The notes under the pieces: model-generated
Seen by the model: the letters and a program-made list of their open reading frames with translations, nothing else
Database searches by the model: none
Told to the model about the DNA's origin: nothing
Program-made: the position numbers and the translations under genes
Assembly (NCBI GenBank): GCA_963836605.1
Contig: CAWIKB010000011.1
Span: forward strand, 372,001 to 436,000
From: Bog-473 sp963836605
GTDB taxonomy: Bacteria; Actinomycetota; Acidimicrobiia; Acidimicrobiales; RAAP-2
Direction: 5' to 3'
Length of the DNA: 64,000 nt
Shown here: positions 25,811 through 35,267 of the stretch, piece after piece
How the letters are laid out: the number at the start of each line of letters is the position of its first letter
Position numbering within the stretch: the first letter of the stretch is position 1

Positions 25811-27373
25811 ATGACGTCAAAGGAAACCGCCGGCGGAGATCCTCCTCAGAGGCGCCACGACTGGCGCAGCGCAGGCGGTTTGGGGGCCGCCCTCGGTTTG
25901 AGCTTTGTTCTCGTGGCGTGCGGAGGATTACCGAGCTCCGCGTCCACCTCTTCCGGCAGCTCAGCAACAACGGATACCGCACACGCCTCGTCAGGAGTCG
26001 CCCTCACCGGGCCCCACCCGATCGGTACTCCCACTTTCAACAACACCCTCTACGGCACAAGTTTCGACCTGTCGAAGGTCGGCTATGAGAAGTCCCAGTT
26101 CTTTGTCTCGGGCATCGCCCACTCCTACGCGCCCGTGCAGCCCCTGACGAGCGACGGCAAGTGGAAGGTCACCACTGGAGCGAGCGCGCCGTATACGACC
26201 CGGATAGCCGTCTACCGTCCGATCAACCCGAAGAGGTTCAACGGCACCGTCGTGGTCGAGTGGCTCAATGTGAGCGGCGGGACGGATGACAGCCCTGACT
26301 GGACGCTGTCCCACAACGAACTGATCCGCGACGGTTTCGCCTGGGTGGGGGTGTCGGCCCAGCAAGTCGGTGTCGACGCAGCGAAATCCACTGATCCCGC
26401 GGAGTACTCGTCGCTCTCGCACCCGGGCGACAGCTTCTCCTACGACATCTTCTCCCAAGCCGGCCAAGCGGTCCGTGAGGACGCGGCGATGGTCTTGGGC
26501 GGATTACGGCCGCACACGCTCATTGCTGCCGGTGAGTCCCAATCGGCCGGCCGCCTCATGACGTACATCGATGCTGCACAGCCGATCTCGCACATCTACC
26601 AGGGTTTCCTCGTGCACAGCCAATTCGGGACCGGTGCTCCACTCTCCCAAGCACCGCAGACCAGTGCCGCCGCACCGATGCCGACCACGATCCGCAGCGA
26701 CCTCGGCGTTCCGGTTCTCGAGTTCGAGACGGAAACCGACGTCGACAACAGCAACCTGACTGACCGATTGCACTACGGCAATCAAAAGTGGTTCCGACTC
26801 TGGGAGGTCGCAGGCAGCTCGCACTACGACTATTACGGCCTCGCCATCGGTCCCGACGACACCGGCAACGGACAAGGCGCCGTGAAGAATCTGGCTGCCA
26901 TGCAGAACCCGACGCGCACTCCGGTGGGTGGGTTCAACTGCGCCGTGCCCATCAACACCGGTGGAACGCACTGGGCACTCGACGCCGCGGTCCATTGGCT
27001 GAACAAATGGGTCGTAACCGGTGCGCCGCCTCCTCGGGCCTCCCTCCTGGAGACGACCCATATCTCGCCGGTGGTGTACACGCTCGACGCAAACGGCAAC
27101 GTCCTCGGCGGCGTGCGAACTCCGCAAGTCGACGCGCCGATCGCTGCACTGGGCAGCCAGGGCAACAGCGGAGGATTCTGCCTGCTCTTCGGCTCCACCG
27201 TGCCGTACAGCCCGGCTCACCTCAATACCCTCTATAAGACCCATGGCCAGTTTGTCTCAGCGTGGGCCCGCGCGGCGAAGAGGGATCGAGCCGATGGGTT
27301 CCTGCTTCCCGCCGATGCTGTCGAGCTGTTGCGCTCTGCCGCTCTGTCGCAGGTCGCAGGCCACAATCGCTGA
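25811..27373 (+). CDS. Alpha/beta hydrolase domain lipoprotein (Abhydrolase_10-like)
   Basis: A 520-residue exported protein. ATG 25811 has a G-run Shine-Dalgarno before it. The signal ends with the lipobox LVACGG, followed by a Ser/Thr-rich linker. The catalytic domain has VVVEWLNVSGGTDDSPDW, the nucleophile elbow AAGESQSAGRLM, and a late GSSHYDYY with the probable catalytic His, the pattern of the large actinobacterial alpha/beta-hydrolase-domain family (PF20091-like). Substrate unknown; esterase activity is the best guess. Divergent from the flavoprotein. Confidence 0.8.
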   Translation: MTSKETAGGDPPQRRHDWRSAGGLGAALGLSFVLVACGGLPSSASTSSGSSATTDTAHASSGVALTGPHPIGTPTFNNTLYGTSFDLSKVGYEKSQFFVSGIAHSYAPVQPLTSDGKWKVTTGASAPYTTRIAVYRPINPKRFNGTVVVEWLNVSGGTDDSPDWTLSHNELIRDGFAWVGVSAQQVGVDAAKSTDPAEYSSLSHPGDSFSYDIFSQAGQAVREDAAMVLGGLRPHTLIAAGESQSAGRLMTYIDAAQPISHIYQGFLVHSQFGTGAPLSQAPQTSAAAPMPTTIRSDLGVPVLEFETETDVDNSNLTDRLHYGNQKWFRLWEVAGSSHYDYYGLAIGPDDTGNGQGAVKNLAAMQNPTRTPVGGFNCAVPINTGGTHWALDAAVHWLNKWVVTGAPPPRASLLETTHISPVVYTLDANGNVLGGVRTPQVDAPIAALGSQGNSGGFCLLFGSTVPYSPAHLNTLYKTHGQFVSAWARAAKRDRADGFLLPADAVELLRSAALSQVAGHNR

Positions 27374-27480
27374 GTCGACTCACCGTTGCCGATCCCGGTC
27401 AGATGCCACGTCTGCCTCGGCGATGTAAGCCTTCGTCAAGCCTCCACCCGATCTTGGGCGGTGATCCCTACCCCGAGCGT

Positions 27481-28170
27481 TCAGCCGGCGACCGGCGAGT
27501 TGTCCCAGTCGATCGTAACTTCGTGGCTCGGGTTTGCCGGGTTGACCGCGACGTTGAGGTGTGCGCCCAAACGGAGGCTTGCCACCTTCGCTTCGGGCAC
27601 GCGATTCATGAACACGGCCTCGATCGGGCTGGAGCCATCGATCGGTAGCTCGGCCTTGATCACATACACCGGATCGTTGGGATCTGCCAGCGCTGGGTCC
27701 AAATCGCCGACGGTCTTGCCCGACGCGGAGAACTCGCGAATGATCGCAGTCATCCGCTGGCCGCTGGCCAGTAGGTCGGCCGCCGATTTGCGTTGCCCCG
27801 TGTCTCCCGTCGCCTGGACCGCCTCCGCGATTTCACCTGCGCTGGCGCCCTCAAGGCTCTCCTCGGTGCCATCAGTGCCCGCGCTGCTGACCTTGTCCCC
27901 CAGCTCGAAATTGTCATGATCGTTGGGGTCGTAGCGCAGCGCGAAGATGTCGCCCGGCTGGAGCTTTCCGACCTGCGAGAACTCGATCTGCGTCCGGGCC
28001 GTCACCTCAAATGGCCCGCTCCCGTCCGCGGCTGTGATCCGCAACGTCAGGTCGACAAGCGGCGTGAAGTTTTGCTGGCCCACTTCGAGGAACGAGACAA
28101 GTTCGGCCTGCGCGTCGACACCAGCTTTCTCAAGCTGCTGCCTGCGCTTCTTACCACCGAATAGTCCCAT
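27481..28170 (-). CDS. Hypothetical protein with duplicated beta-rich domain
   Basis: A 229-residue soluble protein starting MGLFGGKKRRQQLEKAG, with a GGGGGG Shine-Dalgarno 7 bases upstream of ATG 28170. Two similar ~80-residue segments can be seen: residues ~20-90 (AELVSFLEV...GPFEVTARTQIEF...LQPGDIFALRYDPNDHDNF) and ~145-225 (TVGDLDPALADPNDPVYVI...SPIEAVF...RLGAHLNVAVNPANPSHEV). They are joined by an acidic helical linker. The repeat suggests an internal duplication. Function unknown. Confidence 0.65.
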   Translation of the reverse strand: MGLFGGKKRRQQLEKAGVDAQAELVSFLEVGQQNFTPLVDLTLRITAADGSGPFEVTARTQIEFSQVGKLQPGDIFALRYDPNDHDNFELGDKVSSAGTDGTEESLEGASAGEIAEAVQATGDTGQRKSAADLLASGQRMTAIIREFSASGKTVGDLDPALADPNDPVYVIKAELPIDGSSPIEAVFMNRVPEAKVASLRLGAHLNVAVNPANPSHEVTIDWDNSPVAG

Positions 28171-28614
28171 TTCGTTGCCCCCCATGCTGGTCGTGAGTCC
28201 CGCGCATGGTCGCACCGTCCTGACACCAAGTCAAGGTCCGTACTCGACTCGACGGGCGTCCCTCAGTCGGGCACCGCCAGGTTGACACCTTCAACGACGC
28301 CATTTCGAAATCCGCGCAGGATCAGAACATCGGCAACTACGGCTGGGGCTGCGGAACGCATAACCCCGCGACTCCATCTTTTGCTGGGACGCCGAGATAG
28401 CCCTTGCCGAGTGGATTCCGAGCGACGAGTATCCCGCCGAGCCACAGTGCGCAACCAGGAGGAACGGGGTGTGGCTGGGGTGTCGCACATGCGGCGGAAC
28501 GGTGGGACACCTCGGAACTTTGGCACAGCTGCATGCTCTCGCTTCTTTGACCTTCTCAGAGTACGGTCTATCAGTCTTCAAGAAGGAGTCAGCGGTTAGC
28601 GGCGAGGGGTCCGT
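28171..28614. other. Non-coding stretch, no supportable gene
   Basis: Short overlapping frames on both strands (for example 28263-28526 on the minus strand) lack clear start signals and have no family-like sequence. This is where the obviously dense, GC-rich coding pattern stops. The interval could contain the left end of the decaying region that runs to about 41.1 kb. Confidence 0.5.
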
Positions 28615-29019
28615 ATGCAGACACGTACCAGCACCGATTTCAGCTCTCAGGTTGACAGGTATTTGCGAAATAACCACGCGGTTACCCTCTCAACCTCGTC
28701 GTTCACCGGAATTCCTCATGCCAACACCGCGCCATACGTTAGCGCTGATCAACGCCTGTACTTCTTCGTGCGCGATGAGTCGATTCTGCTGGACAACCTT
28801 GCGGCGAACCATCATGCCGCCTTCACCGTTGACGAATACGCTCCGCCCTGGCAAAAGCGGAGAGAGCTCCATGGGAGCGGCAGGTGCGGCTGCGCCGACG
28901 ACCTACGTGCCAGCGTGGCCTTCGAGCTGTGCACAGAGAAGTTCGGGGACTTCAGACCGACGGGAGCCATATGGTGGCTCGAACCGTCTGGTATGTACTT
29001 CATCGACTACACGTTCTAG
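28615..29019 (+). CDS. Pyridoxamine 5'-phosphate oxidase (PNPOx)-like split-barrel protein
   Basis: A 134-residue split-barrel flavin-binding protein: FSSQVDRYLRNNHAVTLSTSSF, then GIPHANTAPYVSADQRLYFFV, which are the first strands of the PNPOx-like fold that binds FMN, F420 or heme. The C-terminal half (FELCTEKFGDFRPTGAIWWLEPSGMYFIDYTF) is less typical. Such proteins are often stress-related oxidoreductases of unknown substrate. No partner genes are adjacent. Confidence 0.7.
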   Translation: MQTRTSTDFSSQVDRYLRNNHAVTLSTSSFTGIPHANTAPYVSADQRLYFFVRDESILLDNLAANHHAAFTVDEYAPPWQKRRELHGSGRCGCADDLRASVAFELCTEKFGDFRPTGAIWWLEPSGMYFIDYTF

Positions 29020-29337
29020 GTGCGCTCACAGGCCGTAGTGGGTCGCCGAGCCCCTCTTTGCCCGCCCAAAGCAAGAGCTCGCTAGGTCGAGGCCGGAGGC
29101 GTGGGAATTGTGAGACCGATGCTATTGACCCTGGCTCGCGTGCGGGCGGGGGATCAACGGGCGGACCTCAAAGTTCGCTCTCAATCGGGGCTGGCGTTGC
29201 GTCAACCGCGTGGTCAAGACCTCGAAACAAGAACGCTTATATCCGGGAAAGTTGAGAACCTGAAGCTCGGTCTGGGCGATGAGTCCGAAAGGGTCATCGG
29301 CTATGGGCATCGAAGTACGTCGGAATTGGCGACACAC
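29020..29337. other. Non-coding stretch, nothing seen
   Basis: About 318 bases with no supportable gene, hairpin terminator or repeat. The long plus-strand frame covering 29101-29937 is low-complexity and runs antisense to a better small gene at 29338-29523, so I discount it. Confidence 0.5.
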
Positions 29338-29523
29338 TCAACGGCGCTTGCGCCGCGCCTGACGCGATTGCTTCCGTTTTTCCTTGCGCTGACGGCGCTC
29401 GGTCGCGGGGATGGCAGTTCGCTCCTGGCTGATCTCGAACCTCCGACGTCGCCGCGACATGGTGATGATGCCGCTCACGATCAAGACGACAGCGAGCAGG
29501 CTGAAGATCAGAACGTAGAACAT
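29338..29523 (-). CDS. Small single-helix membrane protein with basic tail
   Basis: A 61-residue protein: MFYVLIFSLLAVVLIVSGIITM is one membrane helix, then a strongly basic cytosolic tail (SRRRRRFEISQER...RRQRKEKRKQSRQARRKRR). This layout (short hydrophobic helix, arginine-rich end) is a good small-protein pattern, and it is the only frame here with clear protein character. Function unknown. Confidence 0.45.
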   Translation of the reverse strand: MFYVLIFSLLAVVLIVSGIITMSRRRRRFEISQERTAIPATERRQRKEKRKQSRQARRKRR

Positions 29524-30248
29524 GGGTCATTGAACCACACCCCGAGAAGGAGAAGTCTTGACTTGGCCGTTCGCTACCGACACTCGACTTCTTGTGGACA
29601 TTGGGCTGGACGATCCTCAGCGACCACGGTCAGCTACGACGGACTCGTGCGTGAGGCCGCGAACGCGTTCTCCCACCTTGTAGTTCCCATGTGCTTCGTT
29701 TCGCGGCACGCGGACTGCATACTTCGCTTGACTTCGGATCATCGAAAGTCTGATCAACAGCGCCACTACCGATTGTCGCACACGAGCGCACCTTCCGAAC
29801 CCCTCATGAAAACCAAAGGAACACACGGAAGGCTAAAGGAAGCGCCTACGGCGCCACATAGCGGGGGATACCCCCCACACCCCGGGTCGGGTCCGGGTCG
29901 CTTCGCTTCCCCTACCCCGACGGTTACCGTGTCGTGATTCCCGGAGATTTGTCACGATGCACCGGTGTAGCGCCCATCTGCAACACCAAGGACTGGGGAG
30001 GAGAGGACGACGGTCGACGATGGCCATTGCCTGCTGATGACGTCGGGCCAGGACTCCCCTGCGGACCCGTCATCCGTCCGCCGGCCCCCAACTCGCTGTG
30101 GACTTGAACTAGATGGGTCGACGAAGTGCGTCCCCGCCGTAACGCTCCAGGGAAACTTCACCGTCTCCCCGATGGACCTGACCCCCAACCACGGCGGCCG
30201 GACTCCTCACTGACGCCTCTGCCTGGGAAGCCGCCGCTAGCGATCCAG
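29524..30248. other. Gene-poor stretch
   Basis: About 725 bases without a supportable gene. Frames on both strands are short, lack ribosome sites and have random-looking translations. Nothing like a tRNA or CRISPR is visible. It separates the small membrane protein from the sigma-factor operon. Confidence 0.5.
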
Positions 30249-31061
30249 TCAACCCGGATCGCTACCGAAAGATGTCCCAACACCGGGGACTCCGCCCGCG
30301 TTCACCACAGTCGCCCCAGGGTGTTGGGCGCTCAGATCGAGTAGGGAGAGATTGGCAGAGGTCTTGGGCAGGTACTCGTAGGTTTGGAACTGCACGGTCT
30401 CTGGACACTGCCCCTGCTCACACGCCACGGTTCCCTGAATGAGCAGCGGGTGGTAATCGCTCTTGGCGATGTCATAGGTCGCATTGGCAAGCCCACTGCC
30501 AGAGGGTTGACCCGACAATGACAAGACGTAGGCCGGGACCCCGTCCACGACGGCCGAACCAGCGACGTGCGCCTGGCCCGACGAGATGAGGGAGCGGATG
30601 GTGGCGGCCGTGTCGACCGGCGGGTGGTTCGGAGGGCTGTATATCCCGACGTACATCGTGTTGGAAGCGGCGTCATAGCTGGACATCGTCGTTCCGTTCC
30701 ACGCGGCTTCGTAACCGAACTTGACGAACCGATACGAGGATCCGGCGGCCCACAGCTCGTAGGGCTGGGCAGGACTCGACCCCACGGCGATCGTGGCGGC
30801 GACATGGAACACCGAATCGGGCGGCGGAGTGAGAGCGCCTTGAGCAGACGCGAGGATCGCTGCGTCGGCAGGACTCGGCGTGCTTCCAGCTCCCAGCACA
30901 AGAGCGAGGCTGAGGCCCAACGCGGCAAGCCCCGCCGGCGTGCCAAGCGCAACGGCTCGCCTGAGATGGCGCCGGTGATCTCGGCGGCGAACCAGATCGG
31001 CCTCAACGGCCGCACGAAGCTCGTCGCGGAATGACTGCAGCTCAGGCTGAAGCATGGTCAT
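30249..31061 (-). CDS. Membrane-anchored partner protein of the sigma factor (anti-sigma-like position)
   Basis: A 270-residue protein immediately after the ECF sigma factor. MLQPELQSFRDELRAAVEADLVRRRDHRRHL is a basic cytosolic N-terminus, then one membrane helix (GTPAGLAALGLSLALVLGAG), then an extracytoplasmic beta-rich domain (VFHVAATIAVGSSPAQPYELWAAGSSYRFV). Its place and topology fit an anti-sigma or signal-sensing partner, although no ZAS (HxxxCxxC) zinc motif is present in the N-terminal part. The start may be ATG 31061 or the in-frame ATG at 31055. Function inferred from context only. Confidence 0.55.
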   Translation of the reverse strand: MTMLQPELQSFRDELRAAVEADLVRRRDHRRHLRRAVALGTPAGLAALGLSLALVLGAGSTPSPADAAILASAQGALTPPPDSVFHVAATIAVGSSPAQPYELWAAGSSYRFVKFGYEAAWNGTTMSSYDAASNTMYVGIYSPPNHPPVDTAATIRSLISSGQAHVAGSAVVDGVPAYVLSLSGQPSGSGLANATYDIAKSDYHPLLIQGTVACEQGQCPETVQFQTYEYLPKTSANLSLLDLSAQHPGATVVNAGGVPGVGTSFGSDPG

Positions 31062-31062
31062 G

Positions 31063-31606
31063 TCATAACCCTCCTAGGGCGAGGTGGAGACGACGGAGAG
31101 ATCGAGATACGCGGCAGGCGCGCTGCGACGGGTGTGCAATGGAGGCGCTGGGCAATTTCCCTATATGGCCGCTCCTCGACAAAGCGCATGACGAGCAGAT
31201 CGCGCTCGGAGTCCGGAAGATCTGCGAACGCTCGAAGGACAGCTGAGGGAAACGACAAGCAGTCGTCGATGGCATCGAAGTCGGTGCGCATGACTGTGAC
31301 CGGCAGGCCCAGACGCTCTCGAGCGCTGTGCTCCACGCGTCGCTTGCGTAGTGACGACCGAAGGACATTTTGAGCGATGCCGTAGAGCCACGGCAGTGCG
31401 GACCCTTCGTGCTCGTCTCGGAACCGCTTTCGGCATTGCCAAGCCGCTGCAAAGACTTCGGCGGTCAGATCAGCGCCATAGTCACCCACCCGGACACTCG
31501 ACCACGCGAGAATCTGGCCCACGTGTCGGTCGTAAAGCTCGGCAAAGGCGTCAGGATCGTCAAGAACCAATAACTCAGCGTCCGACTGGTCCGTCCACGC
31601 GCTCAC
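31063..31606 (-). CDS. ECF-type RNA polymerase sigma factor, with apparent frameshift near C-terminus
   Basis: A sigma-70 family ECF factor. Region 2 is DPDAFAELYDRHVGQILAW...ADLTAEVFAAAW with PWLYGIAQNVLRSSLRKRR, and region 4 is LPDSERDLLVMRFVEERPYREIAQRLHCTPVAAR, where the recognition helix begins. In the continuous frame the tail becomes LPRISISPSSPPRPRRVMT. Removing one C at about 31114 restores RLRVSRSLRRLHLALGGL, the normal end of region 4, with a stop at 31063. It is followed at once by the membrane partner gene at 30249-31061. Whether it is active depends on that base. Confidence 0.8.
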
Positions 31607-31775
31607 AATCTATATATGACACCTCAGCGGAAAACGTGTCACGGCACTTCTCAGCTGGGCGCTTGGCCTGGTGACCCGACCCACTGATCGGACCACCCGT
31701 TATGTGAGCTGAAGCTGAGTTGGTCCGCCGCCACTCGGCGAACTCGTTTGGGGCAGGGTGTGGGATCGCTCATAG

Positions 31776-32730
31776 CTTGCACGCCCTTCCGCTCGTGGTC
31801 CGAACTGTCCCACCACCCAACTGCGCTCCGTGTCGTGCTGGTCCGCCACCGGCTGCATGGCAGTCGGCTGGTTCACTACCGCCACCTGCGGTGCGGTCGG
31901 CGCCGTGGCCGACATCTGGAATGGGACGACGTGGGCCGTGCACGTGGTCCCCGCCCCGCCGGGAGGCGCCAACTGCTCGTACGACTTCTCGCTCAACGCC
32001 GTGTCGTGTCTCTCGGCGACCGCCTGCACGGCCGTGGGTCAGTTCGGTGCGTCGGGCATCATCCCGTCGGTGACGGAAGCGGATCGATGGAACGGCACGT
32101 CGTGGACCCTAGAACCCGTTCCCAATCCCGCCGGAAGCAGGATCAACACTCTGGCGGGAGTGGCTTGCACCACGGCATCGGCGTGCACAGCGGTCGGCGG
32201 TTCCTCAGCTGGGACGCTGGTCGAGCACTTCAACGGCACGGCGTGGAAGGTGCAGCCCAGCCCCAACCCGACGGGGGAGCCGTTTCCGCAGCTGTCGGCC
32301 GTGTCCTGCGCGTCGGCCAGCACATGTACCGCCGTGGGCTCGGCCACCTTCGGAGAGAGTGTCCTGACCCTGGCCGAGCGGTGGAACGGCTTCACCTGGT
32401 CAATCACGCCCACGCCGCAACAGCCGGGAAGCGCCAGCCAGCTGCTCGGCGTGTCGTGCACGGCGGTCACCACCTGCACGGCCGTTGGCTCGAATCCGAC
32501 GGGAACGCTCGCCGAACGCTGGAACGGGGTTCCACTGGTCCGTGCAGGCAACACCCAACCCGGGTCCGCATCCGGGGGCCCAGTTGGCGGCCGTTTCTTG
32601 CCCCTTGGCCACGGGGTGCCTGGCCGCCGGCGCGTCCTCGAACACCAACGTCACCACCCCACCCGCAGCCAGCCTCGCCGAGCGATGGAACGGGTCGTCG
32701 TGGGTGATCGACACGACGCCCAACCCCTGA
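31776..32730 (+). pseudogene. Truncated and frameshifted six-repeat protein (VSC...WNG repeats)
   Basis: Six tandem units of about 45-50 residues, each with the pattern VSC-x5-C-TAVG followed by ERWNG-T-W and often a PNP end, for instance VSCLSATACTAVGQ with DRWNGTSW. Paired cysteines in each unit suggest a disulfide-stabilised propeller-like secreted protein, seen in many actinobacteria but not functionally assigned. There is no start: the frame is closed upstream by TAG at 31773. A GGGG run at 32526-32529, where GGG is expected, shifts the last unit and a half into another frame ending at 32730. Degraded gene. Confidence 0.65.
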
Positions 32731-33099
32731 CCGCCTCGCGTAGCACTCCGCCGCCGTCCCACTCTCGGCATTTGTCCGGCCCCGAGTTCGGCGCGCCGCC
32801 GGAAGGGATGCAAACTGAGTGACCGTGACGGAACGTCGGGTTCGAGGGCCGGCAGAAGATCAAGTATCTCGGCGATGGAGGATCGATAGGTATGTGGTGA
32901 CGCTCGATCGCGCTACTCCACGACGAGCGACCCACGATGCCGCGATCTTTCACAAGCGCTGCTCCAGTCTCCGAGCGACGAATCCCGAAGAGCCGTACAG
33001 TTCCTGTTGGCACAAGAAGGAGGGGTCCTCACCGACCCGCCCAGCGACTGGATCGTGCCCTGACTGGAACGAGACACTCCAAGGAGCGAGGTTAGAGAG
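32731..33099. other. Non-coding stretch before the exported repeat protein
   Basis: About 370 bases with no supportable gene. An AGAG-containing leader precedes the next start at 33100. No hairpin terminator or repeat is obvious. Confidence 0.45.
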
Positions 33100-34473
33100 A
33101 TGCCCGATGATCCCAAGAATCCCGGTCTCACCCTTGACATATTGGCGAGGAGGCTCGCTGCCCTCGAAGTGCAGTGCGCCACTCAGAATGAAGAGATAGC
33201 CCGGCTGCGCAGCCGAGGTTCAGTCGTTGACGGCCGAAGTGGCGATCTAATGGTTCCGCCGTTGGCGCAACAACACCCGGCACCAAGGACAGCGAGCACG
33301 GTCACCCACGAACGCGTCTCCCGCCGTGGGGCGATCATGGCACTTGGAGCCGCGGCCGCGGGCGGCGCCGGTCTGGCCATCGGATCGACGTTGCTCGGAG
33401 CTGAGCCAGTGGCCGCGGCCGATAACAACCCGATGCTCTTGGGTGTGAACTCCAATACGGCCGATAAGGAAACTGCGATCACCACGACCGGAAGTGGAGA
33501 CTGCTTCGCGGCGACCTCTACCGCGCTCGGCAACGGTCTCCACGGGTTTGTGGTGGACGGGGCATCGGTCACGCAGCCTCAGGTTGCTGGAATCTCCGGA
33601 GAAACCAACCAGTCGTCTGCCTTCGGTGTCTATGGAGCGTCGAGCACTGGAGACGGGATTCACGGCATCTCGGGCAGCACTAGCGGTTTCGCTGTCGCAG
33701 GCGCCGGACCGACTGGGGTGGTCGGAGATACTGGTGAGGGCGCCGGCATCGGCGTCGCTGGTTATACCAGTGGGTCGGATGCCGTTGGAGTTCTCGGGAC
33801 TGCCGATGGTGCCAGAAGTGTGGGGGTCCGAGGACAAGCCTTCGGTCTGGCTGTGACGGGCGTCTTCGGCGTTGCGAACTCTGCGGCTTCGGTAGGGATC
33901 AGGGCACTCAACTCGGACGGGGCCACGCTCCAGCTGGACCCCGCGGGCTCCTTCACGACGCTTCCCTCGACCTCGTCGCCGGGCCAGTTCATCGTCCTCT
34001 CAGACGGCTCCTTGTGGTACTCGTACGCAACCAACGAGTGGGTGCAGCTCAACAACGGGATCGTGTCCCTGCCGGCCCCGGTGCGGGTCATCGACACGAC
34101 CTCCAGCGGGGGAAGTGTCGGTGGCATCGCCGGGCCATTGACACCAGGCGCTGCGGTCCACACCTCTAGTGTCTTGACCGGAACGCATGGCATCCCGGCC
34201 CAGGCACTCGGCGTGATCGGGAACTTCGCTATCTCGGGAGTAGGGGGCGCTGTACTCAATGGCTTCGGCGTCGCCACCATCTACCCGGCCGGTATCGCCC
34301 CTCCGCTAGCGGCCAGTATCAATGCCGGCGCGGGGTGCTTCGCCATTTCCAACGCCGTCACCGTGAAGTTCGGGTCCGGCTCTAGCGCCGGGAAGGTCTC
34401 CATCGTGTGGGGTGGAGGCGGAAGCGTCCCACAGGCACAAGCCTTCCTCGACGTCACGGGCTACATCCTCTGA
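33100..34473 (+). CDS. Tat-exported glycine-rich repeat protein
   Basis: A 457-residue protein with an unusual cytosolic N-terminal extension: a coiled coil (LARRLAALEVQCATQNEEIARLRSR) then a twin-arginine signal (SRRGAIMALGAAAAGGAGLAIGST) with probable cleavage after AAAD. The middle is made of short G-V-x-G repeats (GVYGASSTGDGIHGISGSTSGFAVAG and further), a fibre- or beta-helix-like fold. The C-terminus (PVRVIDTTSSGG, IPAQALGVIGNFAISG, IYPAGIAPPLAASINAGAG, AFLDVTGYIL) is a domain common in actinobacterial cell-surface proteins. Function unknown; surface structure likely. Confidence 0.65.
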   Translation: MPDDPKNPGLTLDILARRLAALEVQCATQNEEIARLRSRGSVVDGRSGDLMVPPLAQQHPAPRTASTVTHERVSRRGAIMALGAAAAGGAGLAIGSTLLGAEPVAAADNNPMLLGVNSNTADKETAITTTGSGDCFAATSTALGNGLHGFVVDGASVTQPQVAGISGETNQSSAFGVYGASSTGDGIHGISGSTSGFAVAGAGPTGVVGDTGEGAGIGVAGYTSGSDAVGVLGTADGARSVGVRGQAFGLAVTGVFGVANSAASVGIRALNSDGATLQLDPAGSFTTLPSTSSPGQFIVLSDGSLWYSYATNEWVQLNNGIVSLPAPVRVIDTTSSGGSVGGIAGPLTPGAAVHTSSVLTGTHGIPAQALGVIGNFAISGVGGAVLNGFGVATIYPAGIAPPLAASINAGAGCFAISNAVTVKFGSGSSAGKVSIVWGGGGSVPQAQAFLDVTGYIL

Positions 34474-34672
34474 CGCCAAGGGTCTCGGAGAGCAACGGTG
34501 GTCCCTTGCTCAAACACATGTCATCAGCCCATGGCTGCTGGTGGTCCTGATGCCATTGCGAGCACATCACATAGGCGGTTGACGGCAAGTCGATGCCGAA
34601 CGCCTGCCAGATGCCTCCACAAGTTGGGCACAAATGAGGAAAACCGAGGTCCAAGGGAAGTTCAATTGCCAT
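34454..34672 (-). CDS. Small cysteine-containing hypothetical protein
   Basis: A possible 72-residue protein: LGFPHLCPTCGGIWQAFGIDLPS contains a CPTC pair that could bind zinc, and a third Cys-Ser-Gln-Trp-His stretch follows. It overlaps the end of the convergent exported protein by 20 bases. No clear Shine-Dalgarno; the reading frame may be accidental, but its sequence is more protein-like than its neighbours. Confidence 0.3.
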   Translation of the reverse strand: MAIELPLDLGFPHLCPTCGGIWQAFGIDLPSTAYVMCSQWHQDHQQPWADDMCLSKGPPLLSETLGVRGCSP

Positions 34673-34777
34673 AGGCCCCGTGACCTGAGCATTTACAGGT
34701 CCCCATCGATGCAGAACAGCCGAGATCCCGTTTGCTTTCGGTTTGTTGTATGCGCACCAACTCGCAGCTGGTCGGCA

Positions 34778-35086
34778 TCAACCATCAAGTCCGGCGTCGG
34801 GCGGTGGTTCATGAGTAGTCGCCTCCCAAACCGCAGCAGCGGTGCGCACGGCCAGCAGCCTTGAAATGCTCATGCCTACCCCGGTAGCGACGGCCCAACT
34901 CAGCGCATCGGCCCAAGGGGCACGACGATCCGCAAGCGCTGGCGGCTCAGACGAGTTCATGGTCGACCACGCCTTCACCAGAAGTCGCTGTGTAATTAGG
35001 CCGGCCACTGCACCGGCTGCGTAGGCTATGGCCCGCCAACTGAATTTTCGAGACGCCGGAACGTCCTGTGATCTCTTCGGCTCCAT
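34778..35086 (-). CDS. DUF4235 family small membrane protein
   Basis: A 102-residue protein. It matches the actinobacterial DUF4235 layout: RKFSWRAIAYAAGAVAGLITQRLLVKAW, an acidic/Pro connector (NSSEPPALADRRAPWADAL), then LSWAVATGVGMSISRLLAVRTAAAVWEA. Two hydrophobic helices are separated by the connector. The family has no known function. Intact in this gene-poor region. Confidence 0.75.
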   Translation of the reverse strand: MEPKRSQDVPASRKFSWRAIAYAAGAVAGLITQRLLVKAWSTMNSSEPPALADRRAPWADALSWAVATGVGMSISRLLAVRTAAAVWEATTHEPPPDAGLDG

Positions 35087-35267
35087 AGTGGTTCCTTACC
35101 CGATCGGATTATCCGCAATCACGAATTCCAGACGCTTCCTGCTCGTGCACCGGTTCTTTTCTAAGACGAGGACCATCCGCACCTGGCCGAATGTGTATCG
35201 ATCGAAGCGGCCGATTGTGTCGTTCCCTGTCCTCGAAGTCGCTCTGATGAGACGCTTGTGATCGTCC

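Noticed and set aside
29101..29937. 278-codon plus-strand open frame
   Set aside because: Low-complexity translation antisense to a better small membrane protein gene; no start signal.
31748..32707. A 319-codon plus-strand frame
   Set aside because: Overlaps the six-repeat gene in another frame and has no repeat pattern of its own.
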